64,000 nucleotides of DNA, from NCBI GenBank assembly GCA_012064385.1, contig QRDG01001356.1:98044-162043 (forward strand), given 5' to 3'. A model generated the notes under the pieces. The model saw nothing but the letters and a program-made list of their open reading frames with translations. It had not been told where the DNA came from and made no database searches. The position numbers were made by a program, and so were the translations under genes. Shown piece after piece: positions 1-10,724 of this stretch. Each line of letters opens with the position of its first letter. The first letter of the stretch is position 1. The DNA is from Puccinellia tenuiflora (Eukaryota; Streptophyta; Magnoliopsida; Poales; Poaceae).

Positions 1-2482
1 CATGCGAACATGTCAGAGTTTGCCCCGAGGAAGGCGACGAGCGCGCTTTCCTATTTGGGAGGCAAGTTGGCGCCGATGGTGACACTAGCCCCCGAGCCGT
101 TTGCCTCAAGAGGCACTTGCTTCGTCGCGGACTTCTCCTGAGAGAATAGCTGCTTCTTCTTCGCGGGGGGCCTCGGGAGGGGCTCCTCATCCTCGTCAGC
201 GGGTGACGCCACCGCGGCAGCCTTGTAGGCCGCTTGCGCAGCGTACAGGGCGTCTGAGACCATGCCGCGGATGACGATGGTGCCCCCCGAGCCAGGGAGC
301 TTGACGAGGTTGTAGGCATGGTGGATCACCGCCATGAACTTGGCGAGGGCGGGGTAGCCGAGGATGGCATTGTAGGGCAGGCCGATGTGCGCGACGTCGA
401 AATCGATCAGCTCGGTGCGGTAGTTGGCCTGCGTGCCGAAAGTGACCGGAGCCTCACCTGCCCAAAGGGGTGGTGAGACCCTCTGTCACCCCCGAGAAGG
501 GCCTGGTGGGCATGAGCCGCTCGTAGGGCACCTACAGCTTCTTGAAAGTCTCGACAGAGATGACGTTGAGGCCTGCACCCCCATCGATGAGCGTCTTAGA
601 GACTGCAATGTTGTTGATGGTGGGGGTGCAGACCAGCGGGATGGTGCCAACAGTTGAAGTGGACTTGGGGTGGTCGCTGGAGTCGAAAGTGATGGGGTAC
701 TGGGACCACTTGAGGGGCCTGGAGGCCTCAACCTCGGGAAGCGCTGCCGCGACCTCGCGAGCGAGTTGCTTGAAGTGGCGGTTGGAGCTGGGGGCCTGAG
801 CCCCGCCGAGGATGCAAGCGGCCCCGCGAGGCACCTGGTAGCCCTCAGGAGTCTCGGCGGGGAGGTTGTCGTTCACGGGCTGGGCGGCGTTGGCTTGAGG
901 GTTCTGCTGGTAGTTTTCGTCGTAGTTGTTGTTCCAGCGTCGCCCCCCGCGGCCGCCGCGGCCGCCGCCGCGGCCGCCGCGACCTCGCTGCCGCTCGTTA
1001 GCCTCACGAGCCTCGCGAGCCTCGCGAAGCCTCTTGAGGTCGTAGCAGTCCTCGGTGGCATGGGAATGCCTGTTGTGGTAGATGCAGAAGGGGCGGTCAT
1101 CTTTCTTCTCGGGGTCCGCGGCTGGAGCGGCAGCGCGAGGCTGCTTGGCGTCAGGCTCAGCCGCGAGGACCGCAGTGGTCTTGCGCTTCTCGGTGGATTT
1201 CTTCTTCTTCTTGGATCCCTCGGCGGGGTCCCCTGGCTCGTTCTTGACGAACAGGCGGCCCTCCTCAGCCTTGGCGCACTTGTCCGCCAAGTCGAAGAGC
1301 TTGACGACGGTGGTGATGTTGTCGTGGATGCCAAGCTTCTCGAGCATCCGCACATCCGTGACTCCAGCCTGGAAGGCCGAAATGACCTGCGCGTCGGTGG
1401 CGTTGGGAATCTTGTTGCGCACCTGGCTGAAGCACTGGATGTACTTGCGGAGGGTCTCGCCAGGCTTCTGGCGTACGGCGCGGAGGTCGTTGTACGTGAG
1501 GCCGCGCTCGTACGTGCCCTTGAAGTTGGTGACGAAGCACCGGCAGAGGTCCTCCCAGGTGTTGATGGACTCGGCGGGGAGGTTCGTGAGCCACGAGGAC
1601 ACGGAATCTTTGAGGGCCATGGGGAACCAGTTCGCCATGACTTTGTCGTCGCCCCCTGCGGCCTGGATGGCCAAAGTGTAGAGCTGCAGGAACTCCAGGG
1701 GGTTGTTCTTGCCGTCGTAGCGCGGAGGAAGATCCGGCCTGAACTTGACCGGCCAGACGACGCAACGGAGGCTGCGAGTGAACGCGGCCGTTGTGCCGTA
1801 GGTGACTAGGCCGTTGGCGAGGGTGGCACGGAGATGACGCCCCGCGGTGGCGACGTCCTGGACGGCGCGGTTGTGGCGATCCTGTTGGCGCTCGATGCTC
1901 ACGCGTGCGTCCTCCGGGGCTCGCTGCACAATTTGGCAGTCATGCGGCGACGACGTGTGCGATGAAGCGCGGTTGTCGCGAGGAGGAGCCCCGACCGGAG
2001 CAGGTTGCGGTGGGAGCTGGAGCAGGCGCGGGGTGACGAGGAGGTGCATGCGGCGCGCCGTGCGCCACGTCCCCTGCGCGAACAGAGAGAACCAACGAAC
2101 GAGACGGTGCAGGAGCGGCGACGCGAGCGGCGCCGATGAGCTCGGAGAGGCGGTTGAGCCAGGCTTCTTGGGCCTCCGGCGTGGGACGGTACTGCAGCAG
2201 CTCCTGCGCCATGAGAAGCGCAGTTGCTGGGCTGGGCGCAGGGCGGCCCGGCGAGGAGGCAGCACGGTCCCGCGACGGGTGCAGGGAGGAGGCCTCCTCT
2301 TCGCCAAGGTCTTCCTCGGCGTGGTCGTGGTCGTCGTCCTCCGGGTGCTCGACGCGGGGCTCGGGGTCGACGTGGCGCTCCGGAGCAGCACTCCCGCGCG
2401 GGCGGCCGCGCGGGTTGCCAGCAGGAGCGGTGGCGGCGCTGGCCGTCCGGCGAGCGAGACGTTCGGCGCGAGAGCCGGCCAT
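1..2482 (-). pseudogene. gag-protease (start of pol) polyprotein of Gypsy element A, broken
   Basis: Retrotransposon capsid/protease coding region. The likely start is the ATG at 2480-2482, opening a charged proline-rich N-terminus. The gag capsid core is read at about 1740-1280 (motifs RYDGKNNPLEF, WLTNLPAESINTW, CFVTNFKGTYERG). A CCHC-like knuckle (CIYHNRHSHATEDC) lies near 1070, then an Arg/Gly-rich basic stretch. The aspartic protease motif LIDGGAGLNVIS lies near 570-610. Damage: a frameshift between about 2050 and 1950, an in-frame TAG at 532-534 just after the protease motif, and a further frameshift near 460. After the segment ending TIGANLPPK there is a TAG at 51-53. The same frame then stays open to the window edge (ESALVAFLGANSDMFA), which is the start of the RT region in related elements. 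The TAG may be decay or a readthrough signal. Confidence 0.85.
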
Positions 2483-2513
2483 GGCGGTGTCGAGGATGAA
2501 GACGCGCCTCAGC

Positions 2514-2531
2514 CCCCTACCTGGCGCGCCA
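2514..2531 (-). other. Primer binding site of Gypsy element A
   Basis: On the minus strand the LTR ends in ACA, followed by two bases and then TGGCGCGCCAGG. A TGG start placed just inside the 5' LTR is the expected form of a tRNA-3'-end complementary primer binding site. The tRNA is not identified. Confidence 0.65.
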
Positions 2532-2533
2532 AA

Positions 2534-3497
2534 TGTCGGAGAACTGTCCCAGGAACTGGGTGTGTCTCACAAGGATCGAGTAAGGGGCTGAACACGGAAT
2601 CAAACAACCCTCAACGTGCCTCGGCGACGATGCTCGTCGAACTCGCTGCGGGACAGCACTGCAGAGATGAACGCACGGTATTAGCCAGGTTCAGGGCCCT
2701 CTAGGTGAGGTAAAACCCCTACGTCCTGCTTCTGGTGTATTGCACTTGCTTGGAGAGCTCAAGGTGGCTACAATGGCTAACCCTAAAACTCATAACTTCC
2801 AACCAAGAGTCGAACCATTTGCCCGAGCGTGCTCCCCCTCCTTTTATAGGTGTCTCGGACCTCTTCCCCCAAATATCTTGGCGGGAAGGGTTACCACATG
2901 GCGACGAAGGAGGAGGACAGGTGCACAATAAAGGTGGAGTCCATGGACGCGGTCCATGGCAGGGGCGGTGTCACCAAAGCTGGAAAGCCACCGTCCAACC
3001 AGGACGGTGGGCTGGCGCTGCGGAGGTGGGACGGGTCCCACGGTGACGTCGCCCTTGGAGGGTAGCCGCAGACGGTTCCCTTATCACCAAAGTGGCAATC
3101 CTTGGGGCTCCTTTGCTTGGTATAGCTTTGTTGACTCCTTTATACATAAGAACGGCAACTGTGCCGCTGCCGTCACCGCATGCTGGCGCGGTCGTCACTC
3201 TGCAGAGGGTGCAGAGCCCATGTGCGCTCTGCCTCCAGCTTCGAGAGGAAGGAACCCTCGCGAGGCCGAGGGCCTCGCCGAGCCCTACGGCTTGGTCCTT
3301 AGCAGAATTTGCAGGTGCATCCGAGATGCCCTCTCGAGGAGAGGTCTCTCGCCGAGGAAAAAACCCTCGGCGAGGAGGAGAGGTCCCTCGCGAGGCTCGC
3401 CAGGCTTGGAGAGCCTGGTCCTTAGCGAAATCTTCTGAAGAATGTTGTGGGCCCTGGCAGGCCGGCCCGTGGTACCCTGGTTTCCACTGTGCCAACA
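2534..3497 (-). repeat. 5' LTR of Gypsy element A (964 bp)
   Basis: Bounded by TGTCGG at 2534 and CCAACA at 3497 on the plus strand, the TG...CA inverted ends of LTRs. The left boundary abuts the primer binding site. The partner LTR is outside the window, so identity and target duplication cannot be checked. Confidence 0.75.
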
Positions 3498-4084
3498 TAA
3501 ATTATTCAAATTTTGAATGTGTGATTTGAGTAATTTTAACATAACTTTAAATCTATAAGTCCAAAAATTGCATCAAATTTTGAATGTGTGATTTGAGTAA
3601 TTTTAGGGAGTGTAGGATCTCGGAGTTTAAAGTTGTGGTTAGGTTGTTATCTTAATTACTTTCTCGTAGTTGCGGATTCTTGCGAGAGGTTTAATCACAA
3701 GTATGCATTTGTCTAAGTAAGAGCGGTGTGTTAGCATAGGTTCACCCACACAACACTTATCAAAACGTTGAAGATTAATCAACGGCGTGCAATGAAAATG
3801 GCTAGGCAGAAATTCCCATGTGTCCTCAGGAACGCTTTAATCATCATAAGTAATACAACTAGTGAAGAAACCAACATTGCATCGAACGGAGCATGCATGG
3901 AAAGCGAACAAGCAAACACACTCGCGAATAAGCAAAAACAACTAGTGAAGAAACCAACTTGACCCAACTAGCGTTTCAGTTCAAATTGGTAGCAACCAAA
4001 TACGCTCTACGAAGTAGACATGCATGAGGTTAACTCCGTATGCGCCGGTCTTGTTTCATCAACGGTCGCCAATGGGATAGGATA
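3498..4084. other. AT-rich spacer with a small direct repeat
   Basis: No gene seen. A roughly 34-bp segment beginning TCAAATTTTGAATGTGTG occurs at about 3507-3540 and again at about 3574-3607. The rest is unremarkable intergenic DNA up to the Mutator target duplication. Confidence 0.6.
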
Positions 4085-4093
4085 ATTTAGAAA

Positions 4094-4213
4094 GGGTTAA
4101 TTGGATCCATGCCATTGTGCAATTCACTAGTTGGAGAAATGCCATTACAAAAAAACAACTTGGAGATATGCCACTCCAACTCTTCAATACCTATATGTAT
4201 GCCATTTGCTCCA
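4094..4213 (+). repeat. Left TIR of the MULE
   Basis: It is inversely repeated at 8411-8530 over about 120 bp with only a few mismatches by eye (for example CATGCCATTG against CATGCTATTG, and one indel in an A-run). Confidence 0.95.
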
Positions 4214-4380
4214 TTACCAAACCATATACGGAATTATACTTTTATACATAGGGCTATACTCACGTACAACTGTACAAGACAAGAAAAAAAAAACAAATCA
4301 TGTTGACTAGCTGGGCGACGCGGCTGGAACCGCATCGACCCAGACACACCTCACAACTCCCTCTCGCTCCCGAAACCCTA

Positions 4381-4545
4381 GCAGCGGACGGGCGGCGGCC
4401 GTGGCAGCGGGGCGGCGGAGGCCGAGCGGCGGCGTTCGTGGCGGCCGGGCGGCGGCGTTCGTGGCGGCCGGGCGGCGGGGCAGCTGGGCGGCAGGGCGGC
4501 GGCATCCGTGGCGGCGGGGCGGCAGGGCGGCGACCATCTTGGTTG
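4381..4545 (+). repeat. GC-rich minisatellite-like tract upstream of the MULE gene
   Basis: An irregular tandem of GGCGGCCG/GGCGGCGTTCGTGGCGG-type units in an otherwise AT-rich element, ending about 30 bp before the predicted transposase ATG at 4577. It probably lies in the promoter/5' leader. Function unknown. Confidence 0.7.
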
Positions 4546-4576
4546 GAGACGCTGCGAGGCGGGGCAGCCATAGGCG

Positions 4577-7500
4577 ATGGAGTTCTCTGTCCCCGACAAG
4601 TGAGTGCCTTGCTCTCCTTCAATGTACAGAGAGTTGTACATTCTTTTTTTAATTTCGTTTTCTTTTCCTGAAATTTGTAGGCTCGAATTGACGAATACAT
4701 TTAGCTTAGACCTTGTTGTTGAAGGATTTGTGTTGAAGGAACCAAACGGTAGAAAAACATATGTGAAGGGGAAAGTAATTAAATGGAATGTTAACTCAGA
4801 TGATTTCACCATGGATGTGCTCATGGATGGGTTAAGTGCAGAGCTGAGAGTTGGCAGGGATCAGAGTATCACCGTATGGTATTTTAATGTGATAATGGCG
4901 CAGGATGTTAGACTAACTCACAGTGATGAATTTCATGTGATGTTTAACATGTACAGAGCACAGAGGAAACTTGCACTTGCTGTTGTTGTGCTTGATAACT
5001 CTTGTTCTGAAACTTCTGTACCTCAGCTTAATAATGGTGTTCATGTGCCCGAGCCAACAATTCCTGATAATGATGTGTTGCTGGTGGGTTTACATGAGTG
5101 TCCTCTAACTCCTAGTAAGATTGCGGCATCTCATTCAACCTCGCCACTAAAGCAATCTGTTCAAGTGGTGCCAGCTGCCCAAGTTATATAAACTGATCCA
5201 TTTGACATAGTTGAGGAGTATGTAGGGGTAGATGATGAGTACATGTATGCTGATGTCTCGGCAATATCTGTTGAGAAGAGCAACATTCAGGAGGAAGATG
5301 AGTATGCTGATGTGTTTGCACACCATGAAGAGGAAGAAGTGACTGACACTAACCCTGCTGGGTATAGTGTGGTGCATGACCCTGAGAACCCTGACATACG
5401 AGTTGGGGCTCTTTTTCCTGACATTGTGGCTTTCAGAAAAGCTATAAGGCAGCGAGCTATTATTGTTGGGTTTAAGTTGGCTAAAATCAAAACAGACCCG
5501 ACTAGATTTATTGCTCGGTGTGCACATGCGACATGTAAATGGCGCATCCATGCATCTGTACTTCACGATGGTAAAACAGTCATGGTATGGGTTGTTTCCA
5601 TGTATATTATTTATCTGCAAGATTTTTTTGTTGCACCTGATTTATGTAGCCTTGTCTTATGACTTGCAGATAAAAACACTTCCATTTGAGCACAACTGCC
5701 CAACTATGAAGTTGTCAAATTGCACAATGGCTTCACAAGGATGGATTGCAGATAGGATTGGGGACTGGGTGAAGAAAAATCCCGGTGTTGGTGCAAAACA
5801 AGCTCGAGCAAAGCTGCAAGATGAGTACAACATCAAGCTGGAGTACAACAAGACTTGGTATGGTATGAAAGTAGCACTCGATCAAATTCATGGCAGTTAT
5901 GAAGATAGTTTTCCGTTGCTTTTTAATTGGAAAGCTGAGATAGAACAAAAAAGCCCAGGGAGCATCGTAGAGATAGAACTATTGAAAAATGGAGATAAAT
6001 TTCACTTCAACAGAATTTTTGTAGCATTCAAGCCTTGCATCGATGGTTTCTTAGCTGGTTGTAGGCCTTATGTTGGTGTCGACTCAACAGCACTTAATGG
6101 AAAATTTAAGGGCCAACTAGCATCAGCAACTGCAGTAGATGGGCACAATTGGCTATATTATGTAGCATTTGCTGTGTTTGATTCTGAAACTAATGACAAT
6201 TGGGAATGGTTCATGAAACAGTTGCGTAAGGCTATTGGTTCCCCTCCTGGACTTGTTATTTCTAGTGATGCATGCAAAGGGTTAGAAACTGCCATTGACC
6301 TTGTGTTCCCTAACTGTGAAAACCGAGAGTGCATGAGGCACTTATATGCAAATTTCATGAAGAAATTCCATGGTAAAGTGTACACAGATAACCTGTACCC
6401 AGCTGCAAGGACTTTCTCAGACCGTAAGTTCATGCATCATATGAACATAATTAAAGCAGCAAATCCAGAAGCTATCGAATATCTAGATATGTATCACCAT
6501 AGGTTATGGTACAGATGTGGTTTTGGGGAGGCCAGCAAGGTTGACTATTTGACAAACAACATATCCGAGAGTTTCAACAAGCAAATAAAAGACTTCAAAG
6601 GGCTCAATATTTGCAACCTTGTTGATACAATTAGGGAGCTCATCATGGATAAGTTCTGTATTAGAAGACAAATAAGTGAAAAACTACAAAGTAGAATTCT
6701 CCCTCATGTCATTAAGCAGCTGAATGCTGTTAGCAAAACCATTGGCCGAAACAAGATTCTTTAGACCAATGAACATGAGGCAGAGGTTACTTTGCTTGAT
6801 CTGAAGTTTGTCAAAAGGCACATTGTCAACTTACAAAGTCGCACATGTACTTGTAGAATTTGGCAAGTTTCTGGAAAGCCATGCATGCATGCATTGGCCT
6901 TCATCTGTAGCATCAATGGTGCTGAGATTCAGACATATGTGGATGATTATTATTCAGTGGAAAAGTTCAAGGCAGCATATGTTGGGAGAATCCCTTCCAT
7001 GACAGACAAGTCACAGTGGATAGATGTGGATTTGGGCTTCAAAGTGCACCCTCCTTTGCAGCAGGCAGTGGCTGGTAGGCCAAGAGTTCAGAGAATTAGA
7101 GGATGGCTAGAACCTGGAAGGAAAATAGTCAAGTGCCAGAGATGTGGTGCACCTGGGCACATGAAGAAAACTTGCAAGAAACCTGACCCTAAGTATGTGG
7201 CAGTAGATGATGATGCACTAGATCCTATACCTCAAGATGTACCAGATCCTTTACCTCAGGATGTACCAGATCCATCTACACCGACAAACAAAAGGTGATT
7301 CAATAGTTGTGTTTGTGCATCTCTTTTTCATGACTTGTATATCGTAAATTGATGCCCTTAATTGATGTATCTTGTTCGTATTGCAGGAAGAAATGTGAAG
7401 AAACAGTTGCTACAACAGATGGTGATGCAACAGATGATGAAATCCTTATCAATCTTATAAGGTAATTGCTGCATTTGTCTTAATCTATTACTGCTCAATC

Positions 7501-7803
7501 TAAATCACATGTTGTCAATGCAGGAAAAAGGCTAGAGTAACTCCACAAAAGCCCAACACATTAGGCAAGGAGAAGATAGCTACAACACAAGAGATTCCCA
7601 AGAAAAAGACTCCTGTGAAGAAAGCTACATCGCAACAGAAGGCCAAGAACAAGACTCCTGTCAAGAAGACTGCATCTAAAGGCAAAAAAGTCAGAAAAAA
7701 TGTTCTGTTTGTGCCTGTTATACCTCCACCTCCACCTCCACCTCCAATAGTGCAGTCTCCAAATGGTGCAAAAAGAAGCCTTCTTCATTGGCTTGGTGGC
7801 TAG
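4577..7803 (+). pseudogene. MULE (MuDR-type) transposase, five predicted exons, two in-frame stops
   Basis: Cut-and-paste transposase of the element. Predicted exons are 4577-4599, 4681-5584, 5670-7294, 7387-7461 and 7524-7803. All junctions are GT/AG and keep phase, and the start is MEFSVPDK. The MuDR N-terminal DNA-binding-like region lies around 5395-5580 (FPDIVAFRKAIRQRA, CKWRIHAS). The DDE catalytic core is in exon 3, with aspartates in VGVDSTALNGKFKG and VISSDACKGLE. The SWIM finger is CTCRIWQVSGKPCMHALAF and the CCHC knuckle is CQRCGAPGHMKKTC. The tail is Lys-rich with a proline run. An in-frame TAA at 5189-5191 and TAG at 6762-6764 interrupt an otherwise continuous frame, so this copy is dead unless the stops are sequence errors. 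The N-terminal 150 residues match no domain I can name. Confidence 0.93.
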
Positions 7804-8005
7804 TGGGTGACTCAACTTAAATTGTGCTAGTTATGATGTGAACTTTGTTTGCCATGAACCTCTTAAATTGTGTTTGTGAACCTATGTATGGACATGTTTC
7901 AGTTATGCTTGCAAATCTGTATTGAATCGTGTATGCGTACCGTCGAAGTGCTGCCGAAATTCCATATGAATGGTTTGACAAGTTTCTGTACAGAATTTGA
8001 AGTGT

Positions 8006-8310
8006 CAGTTTAAGAGTCAATACATGCCCAGAATTGGCTCATATTTGAACTGTACAATCATATTAATGGTTTTGATTTTCTGTAATTTTTTTAGATTTTT
8101 CTGATAAGTTCAAATTTTCGACCAAAATTTGACAAATTCTGGACAGACCGAAAAATAACAGTTTAAGGGTCTATCTGTGTCCAGAATTAGCTCATATTTG
8201 AACTGTAGTCTCATATCAATATTTGTGATTTTCTGTAATTTTTTAAAAATTTCTGAGAAAATATATATTTTGGTCAAAATTTGAATTTTTTGAATTTTTT
8301 GCCGTCCGGG
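8006..8310 (+). repeat. Two-copy ~153-bp degenerate tandem repeat inside the MULE
   Basis: The stretch beginning CAGTTTAAG and running through GCTCATATTTGAACTGTA occurs at about 8006 and 8159. It sits in the noncoding 3' subterminal part, between the transposase stop and the right TIR. Subterminal repeats can be transposase binding sites. That role is inferred only. Confidence 0.6.
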
Positions 8311-8410
8311 AGAGCCTAAAATGCTGTCAAAAGTTGGATATAGGGGCAGTATGGTAAATATACACTATACACTCGAATACATGTATTTTTTGAACCGTTA
8401 TTCTCTTTAG

Positions 8411-8530
8411 TGGAGCAAATGGCATACATATAGGTATTGAAGAGTTGGAGTGGCATATCTCCAAGTCTGTTTTTTGTAATGGCATTTCTCCAACTAGTGA
8501 ATTGCACAATAGCATGGATCCAATTAACCC
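8411..8530 (-). repeat. Right TIR of the MULE
   Basis: This is the reverse complement of the left TIR. It ends CCAATTAACCC and is followed at once by the 9-bp target duplication ATTTAGAAA (8531-8539). Confidence 0.95.
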
Positions 8531-8539
8531 ATTTAGAAA

Positions 8540-8953
8540 TGGGACGGGGCCAGCAAAATCCGGGGCCCTGTGCCAAACTCTAAAATGGGCCCTACTTCTT
8601 TTTTATCAAAATCCTGCGACCGGTCCTTGTAGACGAACTGGAGCTCAACGCTTCTTGTCGACTTTCTCGCCTCGTGAGTCCACGATCTTGTGTCTAGGCG
8701 CCCCGGCGAGGGCCTTAGAATTTCCAGAACCGATTGGTAACCGTTAATTCCGTTCCCCTCCGAGAAATATCTCTACCGCACGAAAAGAATTAGAGTCATA
8801 TTTTGTCAATAGAGTGCTCATACTGGGTTGCAACGTATTAGACGTACACCTGGCGGAGTGTGCAAAAGATTTGTAGAGGTGGTGGTTTCCGCAACGAAAC
8901 GATGTTAACATGGTGGTTCGGTGAAAGCTGCAATATCCTTGCCTAGTATGAAT
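8540..8953. other. Spacer between MULE and CACTA element
   Basis: No coding region is supported. A GGGCCC-rich patch at about 8545-8600 could be debris of another DNA transposon, but no ends are visible. Confidence 0.5.
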
Positions 8954-10151
8954 CACTAGTAGGGAAACGTCTATTACTGGCGAACCTAAATAAGCTACCG
9001 CTGGCGAACAGGTGGTTCGCCAGCGCTACATCCGCCAGTGGTAACAGGTTACCGCTGGCGAACAGCGGTTCGCCAGCGGTAAGGAAACTTACCGCTGGCG
9101 AACTAAATGAGATGTTCGCCAGTGCTAGATTTTTAGGAATTAAAAAAACTATTAAAACTAATGGCATGCCGCTTCGGGCACACCACCACGTCGAGCCCCA
9201 CCACGTGCCGACACGAGCCGTGCCCAACGCTACCATGCCGGCGGTGACGGCCTCGACGCGCTCGACCTGGTCAGCTCAACGCTGGTCACCTCGCCGCATG
9301 CGCGCGCGCTCGCGACCTGCTCGCCGCCGCGCCGCCCACCCGCGTCGTCCGCCTCCACGTCTCAGAGTAGTTGGTCGTCGTGGCACCTGCAAGGGGAGGA
9401 GGGCTCGGGGTCGTGCTGGGTCTGCTGGTCGGCGTGGGCGGAGGCGGAGAGATAAGGAGGAGAGGAGCCTAGCGATGGGCGGCGTGAGCGCGATGGTGAT
9501 GGGGATCCTGACGGGGATCAGGGCCTTGTTGCAGAGAAGGGCGAGCTCGAGCGTGCCGCCGCTAGAAGCCACGGGCCGGGGGTGGGGGCGTCGTCGCCGG
9601 CGGCGGGAGGGGTGGAGATACTGACTTTGCGATGGCGGCGGAGACGGAGAGGTGGACCCGAGAGCCACCTTGCTGTAGTTCCTCCCGAGGTACTTCATGC
9701 GTGCGGAGAGGACTTGGATTTGGATTTGGAGACGAATCGAAAAGGGAGATGCGGATGTGGGGAGAAGAGAGATGCGTGCGTGGTGAGGAGAAGAGATAAG
9801 GAGAGAGATGCATACGTGCGTGGTGAGAAGAGATAAGGAGGAGAGAGAGGGTGCGCGTCCTAATTTACCACCGGCGAATAGAGTTTCTTGTGCGTCAGCG
9901 GTGTGTGTGCGCCTACCGCTGGCGAACCAATAAAACTGTGCGTCAGCGGTAACAAAATACCACTGGTGAACAGTTCTTCCTGTTCGCCAGCGGTAGTTGG
10001 TCCACATCAGGCCTGCACCTACCGCTGACGAACAAATAAAACTGTGCGCCAGCGATAACAAAATATCACTTGCGAACAGGTTTTCCCGTTCGCCAGCGAT
10101 AGATAGCGCTGGCGAACCTAAATTTGTGTTCGCCAGCGGTAGCCCGTGTAT
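8954..10151. mobile_element. Short non-autonomous CACTA element, right end probably truncated
   Basis: The left end begins CACTAGTAGGGAAACG at 8954. About 15-bp subterminal repeats in both orientations (ACCGCTGGCGAAC and its complement) cluster at 8970-9115 and 9870-10145. The order of TIR, dense short subterminal repeats and unrelated interior is typical of CACTA transposons. No mirrored ...TAGTG end was found next to the right repeat cluster and no 3-bp target duplication could be matched, so the right end is probably lost. There is no transposase. Confidence 0.7.
9465..9700 (-). pseudogene. Probable captured host gene fragment (DUF1279/FAM210-like)
   Basis: Within the CACTA interior the minus strand holds a GC-rich segment coding for LALLCNKALIPVRIPI followed by a TPP-I-A-R motif (about 9465-9562). 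Upstream is a plausible intron with donor GTCAGTAT near 9618-9625, and before it an exon-like stretch ending VHLSVSAAIAK. The segment resembles the C-terminal helix of DUF1279/FAM210-type mitochondrial or plastid membrane proteins. That assignment is from memory and tentative. Base composition differs sharply from the repeat-rich ends, which fits gene capture. Confidence 0.35.
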
Positions 10152-10724
10152 CCATCCGTTGAAAGCACGACACCATTGCTTCATTATGTAATTTTAGTGG
10201 GTGCAAATTTATCTATCTTTACTTTAAATGAGAACTTAAAATCCACCATGGATCCCTTCGGTTGTCTCTAGAGTCTAGATCCGTCGTCCCCGACAATCTT
10301 TCAAGACCCGTCGTCTCTCTCCTCTGCCACCACCCAGCCCCCGCTCTCTCTCTCGTTCACCACTCTCGCAATAGCGCCTGGTGTCTTCTTTCTCTCTCCA
10401 CGCGCGTGCTACTGCTGTCTGCTTCTCCTTGCTTCTCCTGCTTACCGCGCCATTTTTCCGGAAAAGAACACCTCCACTCTCTCCCCTCCATCATTGCCAC
10501 TGCCCAAAACGGCAACCGCCCCACTCTCCATGTGCTCCTCGCCAGCCATTTACTCGGCCGCCTCCGCTCCTCTCCTGGCCTAGCTAGCTAGCTCGCCTCT
10601 ACATCCATCCATGGCCTCCCCGCAGGACTAGCTCTCCATACATCCAGCTCCAACTTCTCCGCCGAGTCTGCCCATATTGCAGTTGCGCAGCACGCGCGTA
10701 TCGGTCGGCCGTTCGATCTCGATG
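10152..10724 (+). promoter_or_regulatory. GS3 upstream region and 5' leader
   Basis: No TATA box is evident. The region is CT-rich (CTCTCTCTC runs at about 10310-10360), like the pyrimidine patches of TATA-less plant promoters. A CTAGCTAGCTAGCT run lies at about 10580-10592. The transcription start cannot be placed by eye. The CACTA element ends about 570 bp before the ATG, so its repeats may lie in the promoter. Confidence 0.45.
10611..10631 (+). promoter_or_regulatory. Candidate upstream ORF (6 codons) in the GS3 leader
   Basis: An ATG in good context (CATCCATGG) opens a six-residue frame, M-A-S-P-Q-D, and closes with TAG, 93 bases before the main ATG. If transcription starts upstream of 10611 it would be a minimal uORF able to lower GS3 translation. 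This depends on the transcription start. Confidence 0.4.

Larger units (their letters stand above)
1..3497 (-). mobile_element. Ty3/Gypsy (Tat-like) retrotransposon A, 5' part only
   Basis: A minus-strand LTR retrotransposon enters from the left edge of the window. Its 5' LTR lies at the right (2534-3497), followed leftward by a primer binding site, gag, protease and the first codons of pol. RT, RNase H, integrase and the 3' LTR would lie left of base 1. The gag core and the protease/pol junction resemble those of the complete Tat-lineage element at 36715-49280, but the LTRs and the detailed sequence differ, so it is a separate family. Superfamily and strand are well supported. The family name is not assigned. 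Confidence 0.9.
4094..8530 (+). mobile_element. Complete Mutator-like element (MULE), 4437 bp
   Basis: Both ends are present. The 120-bp terminal inverted repeats start GGGTTAATTGGATCC, and the element is flanked by identical 9-bp target duplications ATTTAGAAA at 4085-4093 and 8531-8539. Long TIRs plus a 9-bp duplication are diagnostic of Mutator. The interior carries a transposase gene on the plus strand with a MULE DDE domain, SWIM finger and zinc knuckle. The gene has two in-frame stops, so this copy should be unable to mobilise itself, although its ends look usable in trans. Confidence 0.97.

Noticed and set aside
670..1809. Long plus-strand open frame (379 codons) over Gypsy A gag
   Set aside because: It lies antisense to gag in high-GC sequence, has valine/alanine-biased composition and no domain. 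It is a shadow of the minus-strand coding region.
9276..10184. 302-codon minus-strand open frame across the small CACTA element
   Set aside because: It runs through subterminal repeats and a proposed intron and mixes frames of the captured fragment. Only the short 9465-9700 part has protein-like content.
10195..10199. TAGTG at 10195-10199 as the right end of the small CACTA
   Set aside because: The sequence leading into it does not match the left TIR, and the flanking triplets (AAT and GGT) differ.
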